Positions 52,034-60,405 of a DNA stretch of 64,000 nucleotides are shown piece by piece. Location: positions 66,453-130,452 of the forward strand of contig CAYRQT010000002.1 of assembly GCA_964426655.1 (NCBI GenBank). The letters run 5' to 3'. The notes beneath the pieces were generated by a model. The model did not search any database, was not told where the DNA came from, and saw only the letters and a list, made by a program, of their open reading frames with translations. The stretch is from RGIG8306 sp964426655. Its GTDB lineage: Bacteria > Bacillota > Clostridia > Lachnospirales > Lachnospiraceae. The position numbers and the translations under genes were made by a program. The first letter of the stretch is position 1, and every line of letters begins with the position of its first letter.

Positions 52034-54655
52034 ATGAAATGGGTTTATCTATTTAAAGAAGGTAGCGCAGATATGAAAAACCTTCTTGGTGGAAAAGGGG
52101 CTAACCTGGCAGAAATGACCAATCTTGGTTTACCAATTCCTCAGGGCTTCACAGTTACCACAGAAGCTTGTACCGACTACTACAACAATGGCAAGAAAAT
52201 CAGCGAAGAAGTTGAAGGACAGATTTTTGCTGCATTGGCAGAGCTGGAGAAGCTGCAGGGCAAGACATTTGGTGATACAGAAGATCCATTATTAGTTTCC
52301 GTGCGTTCCGGTGCCAGAGCCTCCATGCCTGGTATGATGGATACCATCCTTAACCTTGGTCTGAATGATGTGGCAGTGGAAGGTTTTGCAAAGAAGACCG
52401 GAAACCCCAGATTCGCATACGATTCCTACAGAAGATTTATTCAGATGTTCTCTGACGTTGTCATGGAAATGAGCAAGACCTTTTTTGAAGGCATCCTTGA
52501 CGATGTGAAAAAGGAAAAAGGTGCAAAATTCGATACAGATTTGACTGCAGATGACCTGAAAGAAGTAATTGCAAAATACAAATCCATTTATAAAGAAAAA
52601 ATGGGCGCTGAGTTCCCTCAGGATCCTAAGGTTCAGCTGATGGAAGCTGTAAAGGCTGTATTCCGTTCCTGGGATAACCCTCGTGCCATCGTGTATCGCC
52701 GTATGAACGATATCCCCGGCGACTGGGGTACCGCTGTAAACGTACAGGCCATGGTATTTGGTAACATGGGTAATACCTCCGGTACAGGTGTAGCTTTCAC
52801 CAGAAACCCTTCTACCGGTGCAAACGGCATTTATGGAGAATATCTGATCAATGCACAGGGTGAGGACGTTGTTGCAGGTATCCGTACACCGCAGCCCATC
52901 ACCAAGCTGGCAGAGGATCTTCCGGAGTGCTACAAGGAATTTATGGAAATTGCGCATAAACTGGAAAATCACTATCGTGATATGCAGGATATGGAGTTCA
53001 CTATTCAGGAAGGAAAACTGTACTTCCTGCAGACTCGTAACGGAAAGAGAACCGCACCTGCTGCTCTGCAGATCGCATGCGATCTGGTAGATGAAGGCAA
53101 GATTACACCTGAGGAAGCTGTTCTTCGTATCGAGGCAAAGTCTCTGGATCAGCTGCTGCATCCCACATTTGATGCTGCTTCCCTGAAGGCTGGAGAAGTA
53201 ATCGGTGCTGCATTGCCCGCATCTCCCGGTGCTGCTGCTGGTAAAGTTTACTTTACTGCAGAAGATGCTAAAAACGCTGCAGAAAAGGGTGAAAGAGTGG
53301 TTCTGGTTCGTCTGGAAACTTCTCCTGAAGACATCGAAGGTATGCATGCTGCAGAAGGTATCCTGACCGTTCGTGGTGGTATGACTTCTCACGCAGCCGT
53401 TGTTGCCCGTGGTATGGGTACTGCTTGCGTATCTGGTTGCGGTGACATTAAAATTGACGAAGAAGCCAAGCATTTTGAACTTGGTGGACATAAAATTGTT
53501 GAAGGAGATTATATCTCCCTGGATGGCTCCACAGGTAAAATTTATTTTGGAGACATCAAGACTGTTCCGGCTTCAGTATCCGGCAATTTTGCCAGAATTA
53601 TGGAGTGGGCCGATCAGTACAGGACACTGAAGGTTCGTACAAATGCAGATACACCTGCAGATACCAAGAATGCTGTTAAGCTTGGTGCAGAAGGTATTGG
53701 TCTTTGCCGTACAGAGCATATGTTCTTTGAACCGGAAAGAATTCCGAAGATTCGTAAGATGATCCTTTCCGAAACCGTTGAAGGAAGAGAAGCTGCTCTG
53801 GAGGAGCTGTTGGTATTCCAGAAGGCAGACTTTAAGGCAATGTATGAGGCACTGGAAGGTCGTCCTATGACCGTTCGTTATCTGGATCCGCCTTTGCATG
53901 AGTTCGTTCCCACTGAGGAAAAGGACATTGAAGAGCTGGCTGAGGATATGAACCTGACTGTTGAACATGTAAAGGCTGTTTGCGATTCTTTACATGAGTT
54001 TAACCCTATGATGGGTCACAGAGGTTGCCGTCTGGCCGTTACCTATCCTGAAATCGCCAGAATGCAGACCCGTGCCGTAATGGAAGCTGCTATTGAAGTT
54101 AAGGCTGAAAAAGGCTATGACATTGTTCCCGAAATTATGATTCCTCTGGTTTGCGAGAAGAAGGAATTACAGTTCGTTAAGAAAATTGTTGTGGAAACCG
54201 CTGAGCAGGTGAAGAAGGAAAAGAATTCCGACATTCAGTATCACATCGGTACCATGATCGAAATTCCTCGTGCAGCTCTTCTGGCTGATGAAATTGCAGA
54301 AGAAGCTGAGTTCTTCTCCTTTGGTACTAACGACCTTACCCAGATGACCTTCGGATTCTCCCGTGATGATGCTGGTAAGTTCCTGGATCAGTACTACAAG
54401 GCTAAGATTTTTGAATCCGATCCATTTGCTCGTCTGGATCAGAACGGTGTTGGACAGCTGGTTAAAATGGCTGCTGAGAAGGGACGTAAGACTCGTCCTG
54501 ACATCAAACTGGGTATCTGTGGTGAGCATGGTGGTGATCCCAGCTCTGTAGAGTTCTGCCACAAGATTGGCCTGAACTATGTATCCTGCAGTCCTTTCCG
54601 TGTGCCCATCGCACGTCTTGCAGCTGCACAGGCTGCACTTTCAAACAAGAAGTAA
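52034..54655 (+). CDS. ppdK: Pyruvate phosphate dikinase
   Basis: Interconverts pyruvate, ATP and phosphate with PEP, AMP and pyrophosphate; in anaerobes it mostly serves PPi-linked glycolysis. 873 aa, full length. N-terminal ATP-grasp domain (LLGGKGANLAEMTNLGLPIP; RSGARASMPGMMDTILNLG), swivelling phosphohistidine domain with catalytic His in GGMTSHAAVVARGMG (about residue 455), and C-terminal PEP-utilising barrel (GIGLCRTEHMFF, NDLTQMTFGFSRDD, and Cys in GICGEHGGDP). RBS TAGGAGG before ATG 52034. Its codons lean towards GGT, GCT, GTT and CGT much more than the neighbours, as expected of a very highly expressed gene. Single-gene unit with own promoter and strong terminator. Confidence 0.98.
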   Translation: MKWVYLFKEGSADMKNLLGGKGANLAEMTNLGLPIPQGFTVTTEACTDYYNNGKKISEEVEGQIFAALAELEKLQGKTFGDTEDPLLVSVRSGARASMPGMMDTILNLGLNDVAVEGFAKKTGNPRFAYDSYRRFIQMFSDVVMEMSKTFFEGILDDVKKEKGAKFDTDLTADDLKEVIAKYKSIYKEKMGAEFPQDPKVQLMEAVKAVFRSWDNPRAIVYRRMNDIPGDWGTAVNVQAMVFGNMGNTSGTGVAFTRNPSTGANGIYGEYLINAQGEDVVAGIRTPQPITKLAEDLPECYKEFMEIAHKLENHYRDMQDMEFTIQEGKLYFLQTRNGKRTAPAALQIACDLVDEGKITPEEAVLRIEAKSLDQLLHPTFDAASLKAGEVIGAALPASPGAAAGKVYFTAEDAKNAAEKGERVVLVRLETSPEDIEGMHAAEGILTVRGGMTSHAAVVARGMGTACVSGCGDIKIDEEAKHFELGGHKIVEGDYISLDGSTGKIYFGDIKTVPASVSGNFARIMEWADQYRTLKVRTNADTPADTKNAVKLGAEGIGLCRTEHMFFEPERIPKIRKMILSETVEGREAALEELLVFQKADFKAMYEALEGRPMTVRYLDPPLHEFVPTEEKDIEELAEDMNLTVEHVKAVCDSLHEFNPMMGHRGCRLAVTYPEIARMQTRAVMEAAIEVKAEKGYDIVPEIMIPLVCEKKELQFVKKIVVETAEQVKKEKNSDIQYHIGTMIEIPRAALLADEIAEEAEFFSFGTNDLTQMTFGFSRDDAGKFLDQYYKAKIFESDPFARLDQNGVGQLVKMAAEKGRKTRPDIKLGICGEHGGDPSSVEFCHKIGLNYVSCSPFRVPIARLAAAQAALSNKK

Positions 54656-54704
54656 TGGTATTTCAATACCGTTAATTCTATCATACACACATATGATATA
54701 TAGG

Positions 54705-54735
54705 AAAAACCGGAGGACATTGTCCTCCGGTTTTT
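54705..54735 (+). terminator. Terminator of ppdK
   Basis: AAAAACCGGAGGACA and TGTCCTCCGGTTTTT are perfectly complementary around a single T, ending in a T-run. Confidence 0.92.
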
Positions 54736-54904
54736 CTACATTCAGGTAGAGAAGCATTAGGTGAAAAATACAAAACCATCATTAGAAATTCAATTTAAAA
54801 ATATGATAAAAAGCTATATTTTATACAGAAAACCAAAAGAAAACCCGTATAAGAAAAAATACAATAAACATTGGGAAATTAAGACTGGAAACGTTCCCCA
54901 AAAC

Positions 54905-54933
54905 TTGAAACCTGTTTGTTAAAATGCTATCAT
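54905..54933 (+). promoter_or_regulatory. Promoter of gldA
   Basis: TTGAAA (54905-54910), 17-nt spacer, TATCAT (54928-54933). Confidence 0.7.
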
Positions 54934-54990
54934 TCCTATTGAAGCGATAAACTTTTAACAAAAATTTGTTCTCGGAAGGATGGTTTGAGC

Positions 54991-56085
54991 ATGGCTGTAA
55001 TGAAACTATTTAGAGCACCTTTAAAGTATGTGCAGGGAAAGGGCGCCTTGTACAATGTGTATGATGAACTGAAAGATCTGGGATCCTCTTTCCTTTTTGT
55101 CTGTAGCAACAGTGGGTACAGGGCTTGCAAAGAAAAGATTGAAAAAAGCTTTGAAGGAAAAGGGGCAAAGCTGCATTTTGAAATTTTTGGAGGCATCAGT
55201 TCCTTAGGGGAAATTGAGAAAATGCGAAAAATAGTGAGAGAGGAGAGCATTGAAACAGTAGTGGGCGTGGGAGGCGGTTCTGCCATTGATACGGCAAAGG
55301 CAACGGCTTACTATGAGAAGGTACCGGTAGCCATTATTCCTACGGTATGTGCAACGGATGCCCCTTGCACCGGCCTATCTGTTATTTATAAAGATGATGG
55401 TACTTTTGATTCCTATCTTTTCTATCCCAGAAATCCGGAAGCTGTTATTGTGGACAGCGAGGTGATTGCCAATGGGCCCACTAAATTTCTGGTAGCGGGC
55501 ATGGGCGATGCACTGGGCACTTACTTTGAAGCCAGAGCCTGCGTGAAAACAGATTCCCCCAGCCTGGAAAACGGCGGCATTATGCATTCTGCCATGGCTC
55601 TTTGTGAACTCTGTTATAAAACACTGCTGAAAAATGGCTATCAGGCCAAGCTTTCTTCCGAGCAGAATCTGGTAACCCCTGCACTGGAGGCCATTATTGA
55701 AGCCAACACCTATTTAAGCGGTGTGGGAGCAGACAATGGCGGCCTGTGTGTGGCTCACTCTGTATACAATGGTTTCACCGCACTGGAAGAGTGCGAAAGC
55801 ACGGCCCATGGTTCACTTGTGGCTTATGGAACCATCACCCAGCTCTTACTGGAGAATGCCCCCAGGGAAGAGCTGAAGGAAGTGATGGATTTCTGCTTCA
55901 GCGTGGGATTGCCGGTTACATTAAAGGAACTTGGCGTAACAGATGTGAGCAGGGTTCACATCGCGGCAGAGAAAGCCTGTGTGGAAGGTGAGACCATTCA
56001 CAATCTGTCAGGGGATGTAACACCGGATCAGCTCTATGATGCCTTATTGCTGGCAGATATGCTGGGACAGGCTTATTTCAATTAA
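54991..56085 (+). CDS. gldA: Glycerol dehydrogenase, iron/zinc-containing alcohol dehydrogenase family
   Basis: Oxidises glycerol to dihydroxyacetone with NAD, 364 aa. N-terminal dinucleotide domain with VVGVGGGSAIDTAKA (about 90-104) and IPTVCATDAPCTGLSVIY, where TDAPC is the glycerol-dehydrogenase form. Metal ligands: Asp in AGMGDALGTYFEAR, His in VAHSVYNGFTAL and His in TAHGSLVAYG. I start at ATG 54991, 9 nt after AAGGA; the TTG at 54985 lies too close. Single gene with own promoter and terminator. Another short-chain polyol as substrate cannot be ruled out. Confidence 0.93.
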   Translation: MAVMKLFRAPLKYVQGKGALYNVYDELKDLGSSFLFVCSNSGYRACKEKIEKSFEGKGAKLHFEIFGGISSLGEIEKMRKIVREESIETVVGVGGGSAIDTAKATAYYEKVPVAIIPTVCATDAPCTGLSVIYKDDGTFDSYLFYPRNPEAVIVDSEVIANGPTKFLVAGMGDALGTYFEARACVKTDSPSLENGGIMHSAMALCELCYKTLLKNGYQAKLSSEQNLVTPALEAIIEANTYLSGVGADNGGLCVAHSVYNGFTALEECESTAHGSLVAYGTITQLLLENAPREELKEVMDFCFSVGLPVTLKELGVTDVSRVHIAAEKACVEGETIHNLSGDVTPDQLYDALLLADMLGQAYFN

Positions 56086-56100
56086 TCAGTGGCTCCATTA

Positions 56101-56139
56101 AAAAAGGGAAGGGACCGTTATTATGGTCCCTTCCCTTTT
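56101..56139. terminator. Bidirectional terminator between gldA and the haem-type operon
   Basis: AAAAGGGAAGGGACC pairs with GGTCCCTTCCCTTTT around an 8-nt loop. It serves both converging units. Confidence 0.9.
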
Positions 56140-56149
56140 CATAGCCGGA

Positions 56150-57166
56150 TTATGGCTGTGGAGAAAAATACCGGATGGTAAAGTCCAGTGTACCGGTGTA
56201 AGTACCGGGAGCAGTGGTGGAATCTGTTACAGTAACCAGTCCAGCCAGTGTATCCCCGGTCTGGGTCAGATGCTTACTCTCCAGCGTGTTGGTAAAGCTC
56301 AGAGAGACAGTGCCGTTAGAAAGCGTACCGGCTGTATCGGCTGTTACCGTAACATAGGCACCGCTTTCCAGAACAAAATCCTCAGCCTTCACTTCGTAAG
56401 CGCCTGTCTTTGTAGAAGGATCCACCTGAATAGAAGCAGGAATAACCACTTCATATCCCCCTTCTACAGTGTAAATCACTGTAGAAGTTTGAACGGTGTT
56501 GTCTTCGCCCTCATTGGAAACTGAAGAGGAATCGTCAAGGGTCAGACTATCCCAATCAATGGTCAGTGTAGAAGCATAAGTGCCAGCTGTTGCATTTTCA
56601 TTGGGCATGGTGAACTGTACTCCCATTACCTGGCTGTTGATGAAAAAGGTCAGGTTATAGGTATCTGACATATGAGTGAGTGGGAAGGTGATGCTGTTGA
56701 CATATTGAACCATTTCGTCATCAGGATTGGCAACAGTTTCTTCACTCAAAGTGTAGGTTACGCCCTCTGTGACTAAAGTTTCTCCGTCAGCTTCATAAAT
56801 GCCGATGGTGCCATCCGTAATGCCTCTGCTGTTACCAGGATTATTAGGGGTGGCATCAATAAAGGTAAGCGCCTCCAAGCCATATATGGTTAAATTACCG
56901 TTGGAGAAATTTAAAGTGGCAAAGGTATTTCCTGTGCCGTCAGAGGTTATGGTTATTTTGTCATCAAATAGACCTCCGCCTCCAAACTCGACACCGTTCA
57001 TGGCAGAGACATAGCAGGACAACGCAGCATCACCGGTATATGTGCCAGCGGCAATCGGTCCACTGGGGGCCGCAAAAGCGGAGATGGGGGCAGATGCCAC
57101 CACCATGGCTGCAGCTGTAGCGGCAGCCAGAAGTTTTCTTCCGATGGAAGTATGTGTATGCATCAT
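56150..57166 (-). CDS. Secreted surface protein with Shp-like haem-binding domain
   Basis: 338 aa. Signal peptide with cleavage after ISAFA (about residue 32), no membrane anchor or sortase motif. Residues 43-200 form a domain clearly homologous to that of the first gene of this operon: shared SCYV-AM-GVEFG (Met56), TFIDATP, RGI-GTIG-Y, TYTLS and INS-VMGVQF (Met181). From recall of families it fits the Shp-type haem-binding domain, in which two Met ligate haem; Met56 and Met181 are the two Met kept in both copies, though further apart than in streptococcal Shp. Residues 215-338 are a second beta-rich domain (VVIPASIQVDPSTKTGAYEV ... GTYTGTLDFTI). ATG 57166 is 7 nt after AAAGGAG; the longer frame to 57214 has no site. 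Last gene of the operon. Confidence 0.82.
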   Translation of the reverse strand: MMHTHTSIGRKLLAAATAAAMVVASAPISAFAAPSGPIAAGTYTGDAALSCYVSAMNGVEFGGGGLFDDKITITSDGTGNTFATLNFSNGNLTIYGLEALTFIDATPNNPGNSRGITDGTIGIYEADGETLVTEGVTYTLSEETVANPDDEMVQYVNSITFPLTHMSDTYNLTFFINSQVMGVQFTMPNENATAGTYASTLTIDWDSLTLDDSSSVSNEGEDNTVQTSTVIYTVEGGYEVVIPASIQVDPSTKTGAYEVKAEDFVLESGAYVTVTADTAGTLSNGTVSLSFTNTLESKHLTQTGDTLAGLVTVTDSTTAPGTYTGTLDFTIRYFSPQP

Positions 57167-57180
57167 AAATGCACTCCTTT

Positions 57181-57197
57181 CAGCGCCTGTTGGCGCA
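57181..57197 (-). other. Small GC stem-loop before the last gene of the haem-type operon
   Basis: On the minus strand GCGCC-AACA-GGCGC stands a few bases before the RBS AAAGGAG of the secreted protein gene. Five pairs only; it might affect stability or translation of this gene apart from the rest. Confidence 0.4.
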
Positions 57198-57237
57198 AAC
57201 ATATATTTGTTCAAGCGGATAAAACCGCAGTAGAACC

Positions 57238-57714
57238 TTATTGAACCACCAGATCAAAGGGAACATTGGCTCCGTTTAAAGGGGTATAGTCCTCCATGGA
57301 ATAGGTGCTGTAGTGAATAAGGGCCGAATATGTGCCCGGTTCCAGAACCCTGGTCAGCTCAATTTCATACAAATGCTGTCCAGGTGCAACAAATCTGGAC
57401 TGATAAAGGATTTCCTGGGTGTCTTCCAGCAACAGGCTGATTTCAAAATAGCAGGCGTTTCCCTCAGGATTATATAAATCCGTCTGTACAATGGGCGATG
57501 CAGAGGAAAAGGTCATCTTGGTAAAGCCTGGAATGGTGATGGAAGACTGGAGGTCTGAAACAGCAGTGGTGGTCTGAGGGGGTTCAAAGAGTACCTCCAC
57601 ATTTTCCTGTAAAAGCCTGTATCCAAAACGAAGGAAGAGAAACAGGCATAGCAGGAGCAGTGCACCACATAAAAGCAATGTCAAACCTAAACGTTTTCTT
57701 TTCTCATCAGACAT
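57238..57714 (-). CDS. Single-pass membrane protein of unknown function in the haem-type operon
   Basis: 158 aa. Basic start (MSDEKRKRLG), one membrane segment (about 11-31, LTLLLCGALLLLCLFLFLRF), then about 120 outer residues, beta-rich, with FTKMTFSSASPIVQTDLYNP, CYFEISLLLEDTQEILYQSR and a GTYSALIHYSTYS ending that resembles Ig-like assembly or carrier folds. No known domain recognised. ATG 57714 is 8 nt after AAAGGAG; the longer frame to 57777 lies in the ATPase gene. It overlaps the ATPase gene by 8 nt, so it is certainly part of the operon and may hold the secreted protein or the binding protein at the membrane. Confidence 0.8.
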   Translation of the reverse strand: MSDEKRKRLGLTLLLCGALLLLCLFLFLRFGYRLLQENVEVLFEPPQTTTAVSDLQSSITIPGFTKMTFSSASPIVQTDLYNPEGNACYFEISLLLEDTQEILYQSRFVAPGQHLYEIELTRVLEPGTYSALIHYSTYSMEDYTPLNGANVPFDLVVQ

Positions 57715-58519
57715 GGGGGTTCTCCTTTGGATAAAAATAGTATTGAGGAATGCCCTCCCGGAAAAAAGGCACTGCATCTATCTGAAATACAGATTGTAAA
57801 AGTGTATGATCCAGCCCGGATGAGGAGGGAGCATTGGAAAGAATCCTCCCTTTCTGCATCAGAAAAATATGTTGGCTGTACCGGAGGGCCTGATTGATGT
57901 CGTGCATTACCATTACGGTGGTTTTTCTTTTTTCCCGGGGCAAATGGTTGAGCAATTCCAGGATTTCCAGCTGATAATGAATGTCCAGATAGGTGGTAAT
58001 CTCATCCAGAAGCAGCACTTCTGTCTCTTGGGCAAAGGCCATTGCCAGCCAGACCCGCTGGAGCTGACCACCGGAAAGTCTGGAAACGGGGCTTTGCCGG
58101 ATGCTTTCAATGCCCATAAGGGAAATGGACTCATCAATGGCTCTATGGTCGTTTTCGGAAAGGGCGCCCCCAAAACGCCTGTGGTGAGGAAGGCGGCCTA
58201 AAGCAACCAGAGTTTCTACGCTATACTCACCAGGGGCATCATTTTGCTGATGAACAATGGCAATGTGCCGGGCCCGCTTTCGGGAAGGGATGGCAGAAAC
58301 AGGCATATTTCCCAGACAGGCAACTCCTTTTTGGGGCGTCAGCAAACCGGAAAGTAAATAAAGGAGCGTGGATTTTCCGCATCCATTTGGACCGATAATG
58401 GCAGTAACCTCTCCGGGAGAGAAGGTACAGCTCAGCTGATTCATAAGAAGGGGAGCCTGATGGTAAGAAAAGGAAACATTTTGCAAAGATAGTGGAGCAT
58501 TATTTTCTATGGTGTCCAT
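57707..58519 (-). CDS. ABC transporter ATPase, FecE/BtuD/HtsC-like
   Basis: Energy-giving ATPase of the iron/haem/B12 importer class, 270 aa. Walker A GPNGCGKST (about 43-51), signature LSGGQLQRVW, Walker B VLLLDEITTYLDI (as TYLDI, the pattern special to FecE-type ATPases), H-loop VMHDINQAL. RBS AAGGAAG before ATG 58519. Overlaps the permease gene by 20 nt and the next gene by 8 nt. Confidence 0.95.
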   Translation of the reverse strand: MDTIENNAPLSLQNVSFSYHQAPLLMNQLSCTFSPGEVTAIIGPNGCGKSTLLYLLSGLLTPQKGVACLGNMPVSAIPSRKRARHIAIVHQQNDAPGEYSVETLVALGRLPHHRRFGGALSENDHRAIDESISLMGIESIRQSPVSRLSGGQLQRVWLAMAFAQETEVLLLDEITTYLDIHYQLEILELLNHLPREKRKTTVMVMHDINQALRYSQHIFLMQKGRILSNAPSSSGLDHTLLQSVFQIDAVPFFREGIPQYYFYPKENPHV

Positions 58520-59489
58520 AATTCTTCCTTAATAAAAAAATAAAAGCAGGGCCTCCGGCAATGGCCATCAATATGGAGGGATCTATTTCATAGGGATAGG
58601 CCAGCATGCGGCCCAATGTGTCTGCGGTCAGGAAAACAAGAGCACCGAGTAAAGCGCTGAAGGGGAGCAGATGCCTGTGTCGGGGTCCCACACATAGCCG
58701 GGCCATGTGTGGGACGATCAGACCCAGAAAACTCACATTGCCGATGAGCGCTGTAAAAGCGGAAGCCGCCAATACGCCGCACAGGGCCGTGATAAAGCGA
58801 TAAGAACGAATGGGAAGCCCCAGACTGTGAATCAATTTATCTGACAGAGTCAACAGATCTATGCGTTGGGCAAAGAGGCAGCAAAATAAAGTGAGCATTG
58901 AGCAGGCTATCAGAAGCACCCGAACATTGCTCCAGGTCTGTAAATTTGTCGAGGCACTTAACAGGGCCGATGCCCCTCCATAGCTGCTGCCACTAAGGGC
59001 CTGGAACAGCTGATAAAGACCCGTAAAAAAGGCATTGACTGCCATGCCCAGAAGAATAAGGGTTGCCGGTCCGGATGGCATTAGGGCAGCAAAACTATAT
59101 ACCAGCAAAAAAGCAAGTGAACCACCCAGAAAAGCAAACATGGGTGTCAGGTAAGCAAAAGAAGGAAAAACAGCAGTTAGTAATGCTGCGGCAAAGGCGG
59201 CACCGGAAGTGACGCCCATAATACCCGGATCGGCAAGAGGGTTGCGCAACACGGCCTGCAGTAAAACGCCGGCAACGGATAGGAGCATTCCTCCGAGGAT
59301 GGCTGCAAAGACTCGGGGAAATCGTAGATTCCAGATGATTTGCACATCTCTGGAAGACTCCAGAAACAGGCCCTTTAATAGGGCTGCTAGAGAAAGAGAG
59401 ATGCCCCCAGTCTGGATGGAAATCCAGAAAACAACCAGTAAAAGAAAAATAACGAGCGTATATTTGGCTGCAAGGTAAGTGGATTTCAT
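58500..59489 (-). CDS. FecCD-family ABC permease
   Basis: Membrane part of an iron-chelate, haem or cobalamin importer, 329 aa with about nine to ten membrane segments. Family motifs RFPRVFAAILGGMLLSVAG, QAVLRNPLADPGIMGVTSGA and GNVSFLGLIVPHMARLCVGP (the ATPase-contacting loop) are intact. I start at ATG 59489, 6 nt after GGAG inside the end of the binding-protein gene; ATG 59501 has no site. One nt separates it from the stop of the binding protein gene. Confidence 0.95.
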   Translation of the reverse strand: MKSTYLAAKYTLVIFLLLVVFWISIQTGGISLSLAALLKGLFLESSRDVQIIWNLRFPRVFAAILGGMLLSVAGVLLQAVLRNPLADPGIMGVTSGAAFAAALLTAVFPSFAYLTPMFAFLGGSLAFLLVYSFAALMPSGPATLILLGMAVNAFFTGLYQLFQALSGSSYGGASALLSASTNLQTWSNVRVLLIACSMLTLFCCLFAQRIDLLTLSDKLIHSLGLPIRSYRFITALCGVLAASAFTALIGNVSFLGLIVPHMARLCVGPRHRHLLPFSALLGALVFLTADTLGRMLAYPYEIDPSILMAIAGGPAFIFLLRKNYGHHRK

Positions 59490-59490
59490 G

Positions 59491-60405
59491 TTATTCTCCA
59501 TACAAAAGAGGTTGCAGATAGTCCAATGCCTCTGTCCAGTTCAGGGAAGCACTCATGCCGAAATAGGCAGAGGGAAGGTAATAGATTTCTCCATTGGTGG
59601 CTGCCGAAAGATATTGCCACATGGTATCATCCTGAAACTGCTGACGCATATAGCTGAAGGCATCTTCCTCAGAATAATGGGCAAACACAAAGATTTTATC
59701 CGGCGTTTTCTGGATAAGATCCTCAGTATTAATGGTAAGAAAACCACTTTCATCTGTAGCGTAATCTTCGCCATATACATTCCTTGCTCCCGCCAGGCGC
59801 AGCAAATCCCCCACATAAGAATGTTCTGTGGCAATCAGAAAGAAGCCATCGGGGAAAGCCATCAACAGCAGAATGGAAGGGGACTCTCCGTCGTTTGAGA
59901 CTGCGGTATTGTAGGTTTTCATGTAGGTTTCATAGGCAGAGACAAGGGAGGTGGCTTCCGTTTCCCGCCCAAGAAGTTTTCCTAAGGAGGCAATGCCCTG
60001 GTACATGCCATCCACAGTGCTCAGATCCAGAAATATGGAGGAGATGCCTGCATTGGTATAGGCCTCTGCCAGAGTGCTTTCCAATGTCAGGGGAGAGAGT
60101 ACATAATCCGGATTCAGCTGACGAATGATTTCATAATCCGGTGTCATGGGGGCGCCAATGGTGGGAAGGGTCTGATATCGCTCAGGAAGACTTCGGGCCG
60201 TTTCCGGTACGCCAAGCACACGGTCATAGTCCAGTGCATCCAGAATTTCACAAATGGCCACGGATGTGGAGGCCAAAGTGGGGAATTCTGAGGAAATCGT
60301 CTCAGAGGTGGCTGCCGAATCAGAGGCAGGAGAGCTGGCACATCCTGAAAAGAGCAGGGTCAGCAGGCAGATGGGAAGCAAGGCTTTTTTAGTGAAGAAT
60401 GTCAT
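59491..60405 (-). CDS. Lipoprotein substrate-binding protein, IsdE/HtsA-like (probable haem)
   Basis: 304 aa, class III (BtuF-like) binding protein fixed by a lipid at Cys22 (LLFSGCASS). Two lobes joined by a long helix. GAPMTPDYEIIRQLNPDYVL puts Met87 where IsdE has its haem-ligating Met78, and FVFAHYSEEDAFSYM puts His243 where IsdE has His229; the spacing, 156 residues against 151, agrees. That Met/His pair argues for haem and against siderophores or cobalamin; ligand identity stays an inference. RBS GGAGGG before ATG 60405, within the end of the surface-protein gene (17-nt overlap). Confidence 0.88.
   Translation of the reverse strand: MTFFTKKALLPICLLTLLFSGCASSPASDSAATSETISSEFPTLASTSVAICEILDALDYDRVLGVPETARSLPERYQTLPTIGAPMTPDYEIIRQLNPDYVLSPLTLESTLAEAYTNAGISSIFLDLSTVDGMYQGIASLGKLLGRETEATSLVSAYETYMKTYNTAVSNDGESPSILLLMAFPDGFFLIATEHSYVGDLLRLAGARNVYGEDYATDESGFLTINTEDLIQKTPDKIFVFAHYSEEDAFSYMRQQFQDDTMWQYLSAATNGEIYYLPSAYFGMSASLNWTEALDYLQPLLYGE

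Larger units (their letters stand above)
54656..54990 (+). other. 335-nt AT-rich stretch between ppdK and gldA
   Basis: Holds the ppdK terminator (54705-54735) and the gldA promoter (54905-54933). Between them is an unbroken 53-codon frame, GTG 54761 to TAA 54922, Lys-rich, without a clear ribosome site; I cannot say whether it is a gene. Confidence 0.6.

Noticed and set aside
52292..53491. A 399-codon open frame on the minus strand inside ppdK
   Set aside because: It is exactly antisense to a highly conserved enzyme, has no ribosome site, and arises from the strongly biased codons of ppdK.
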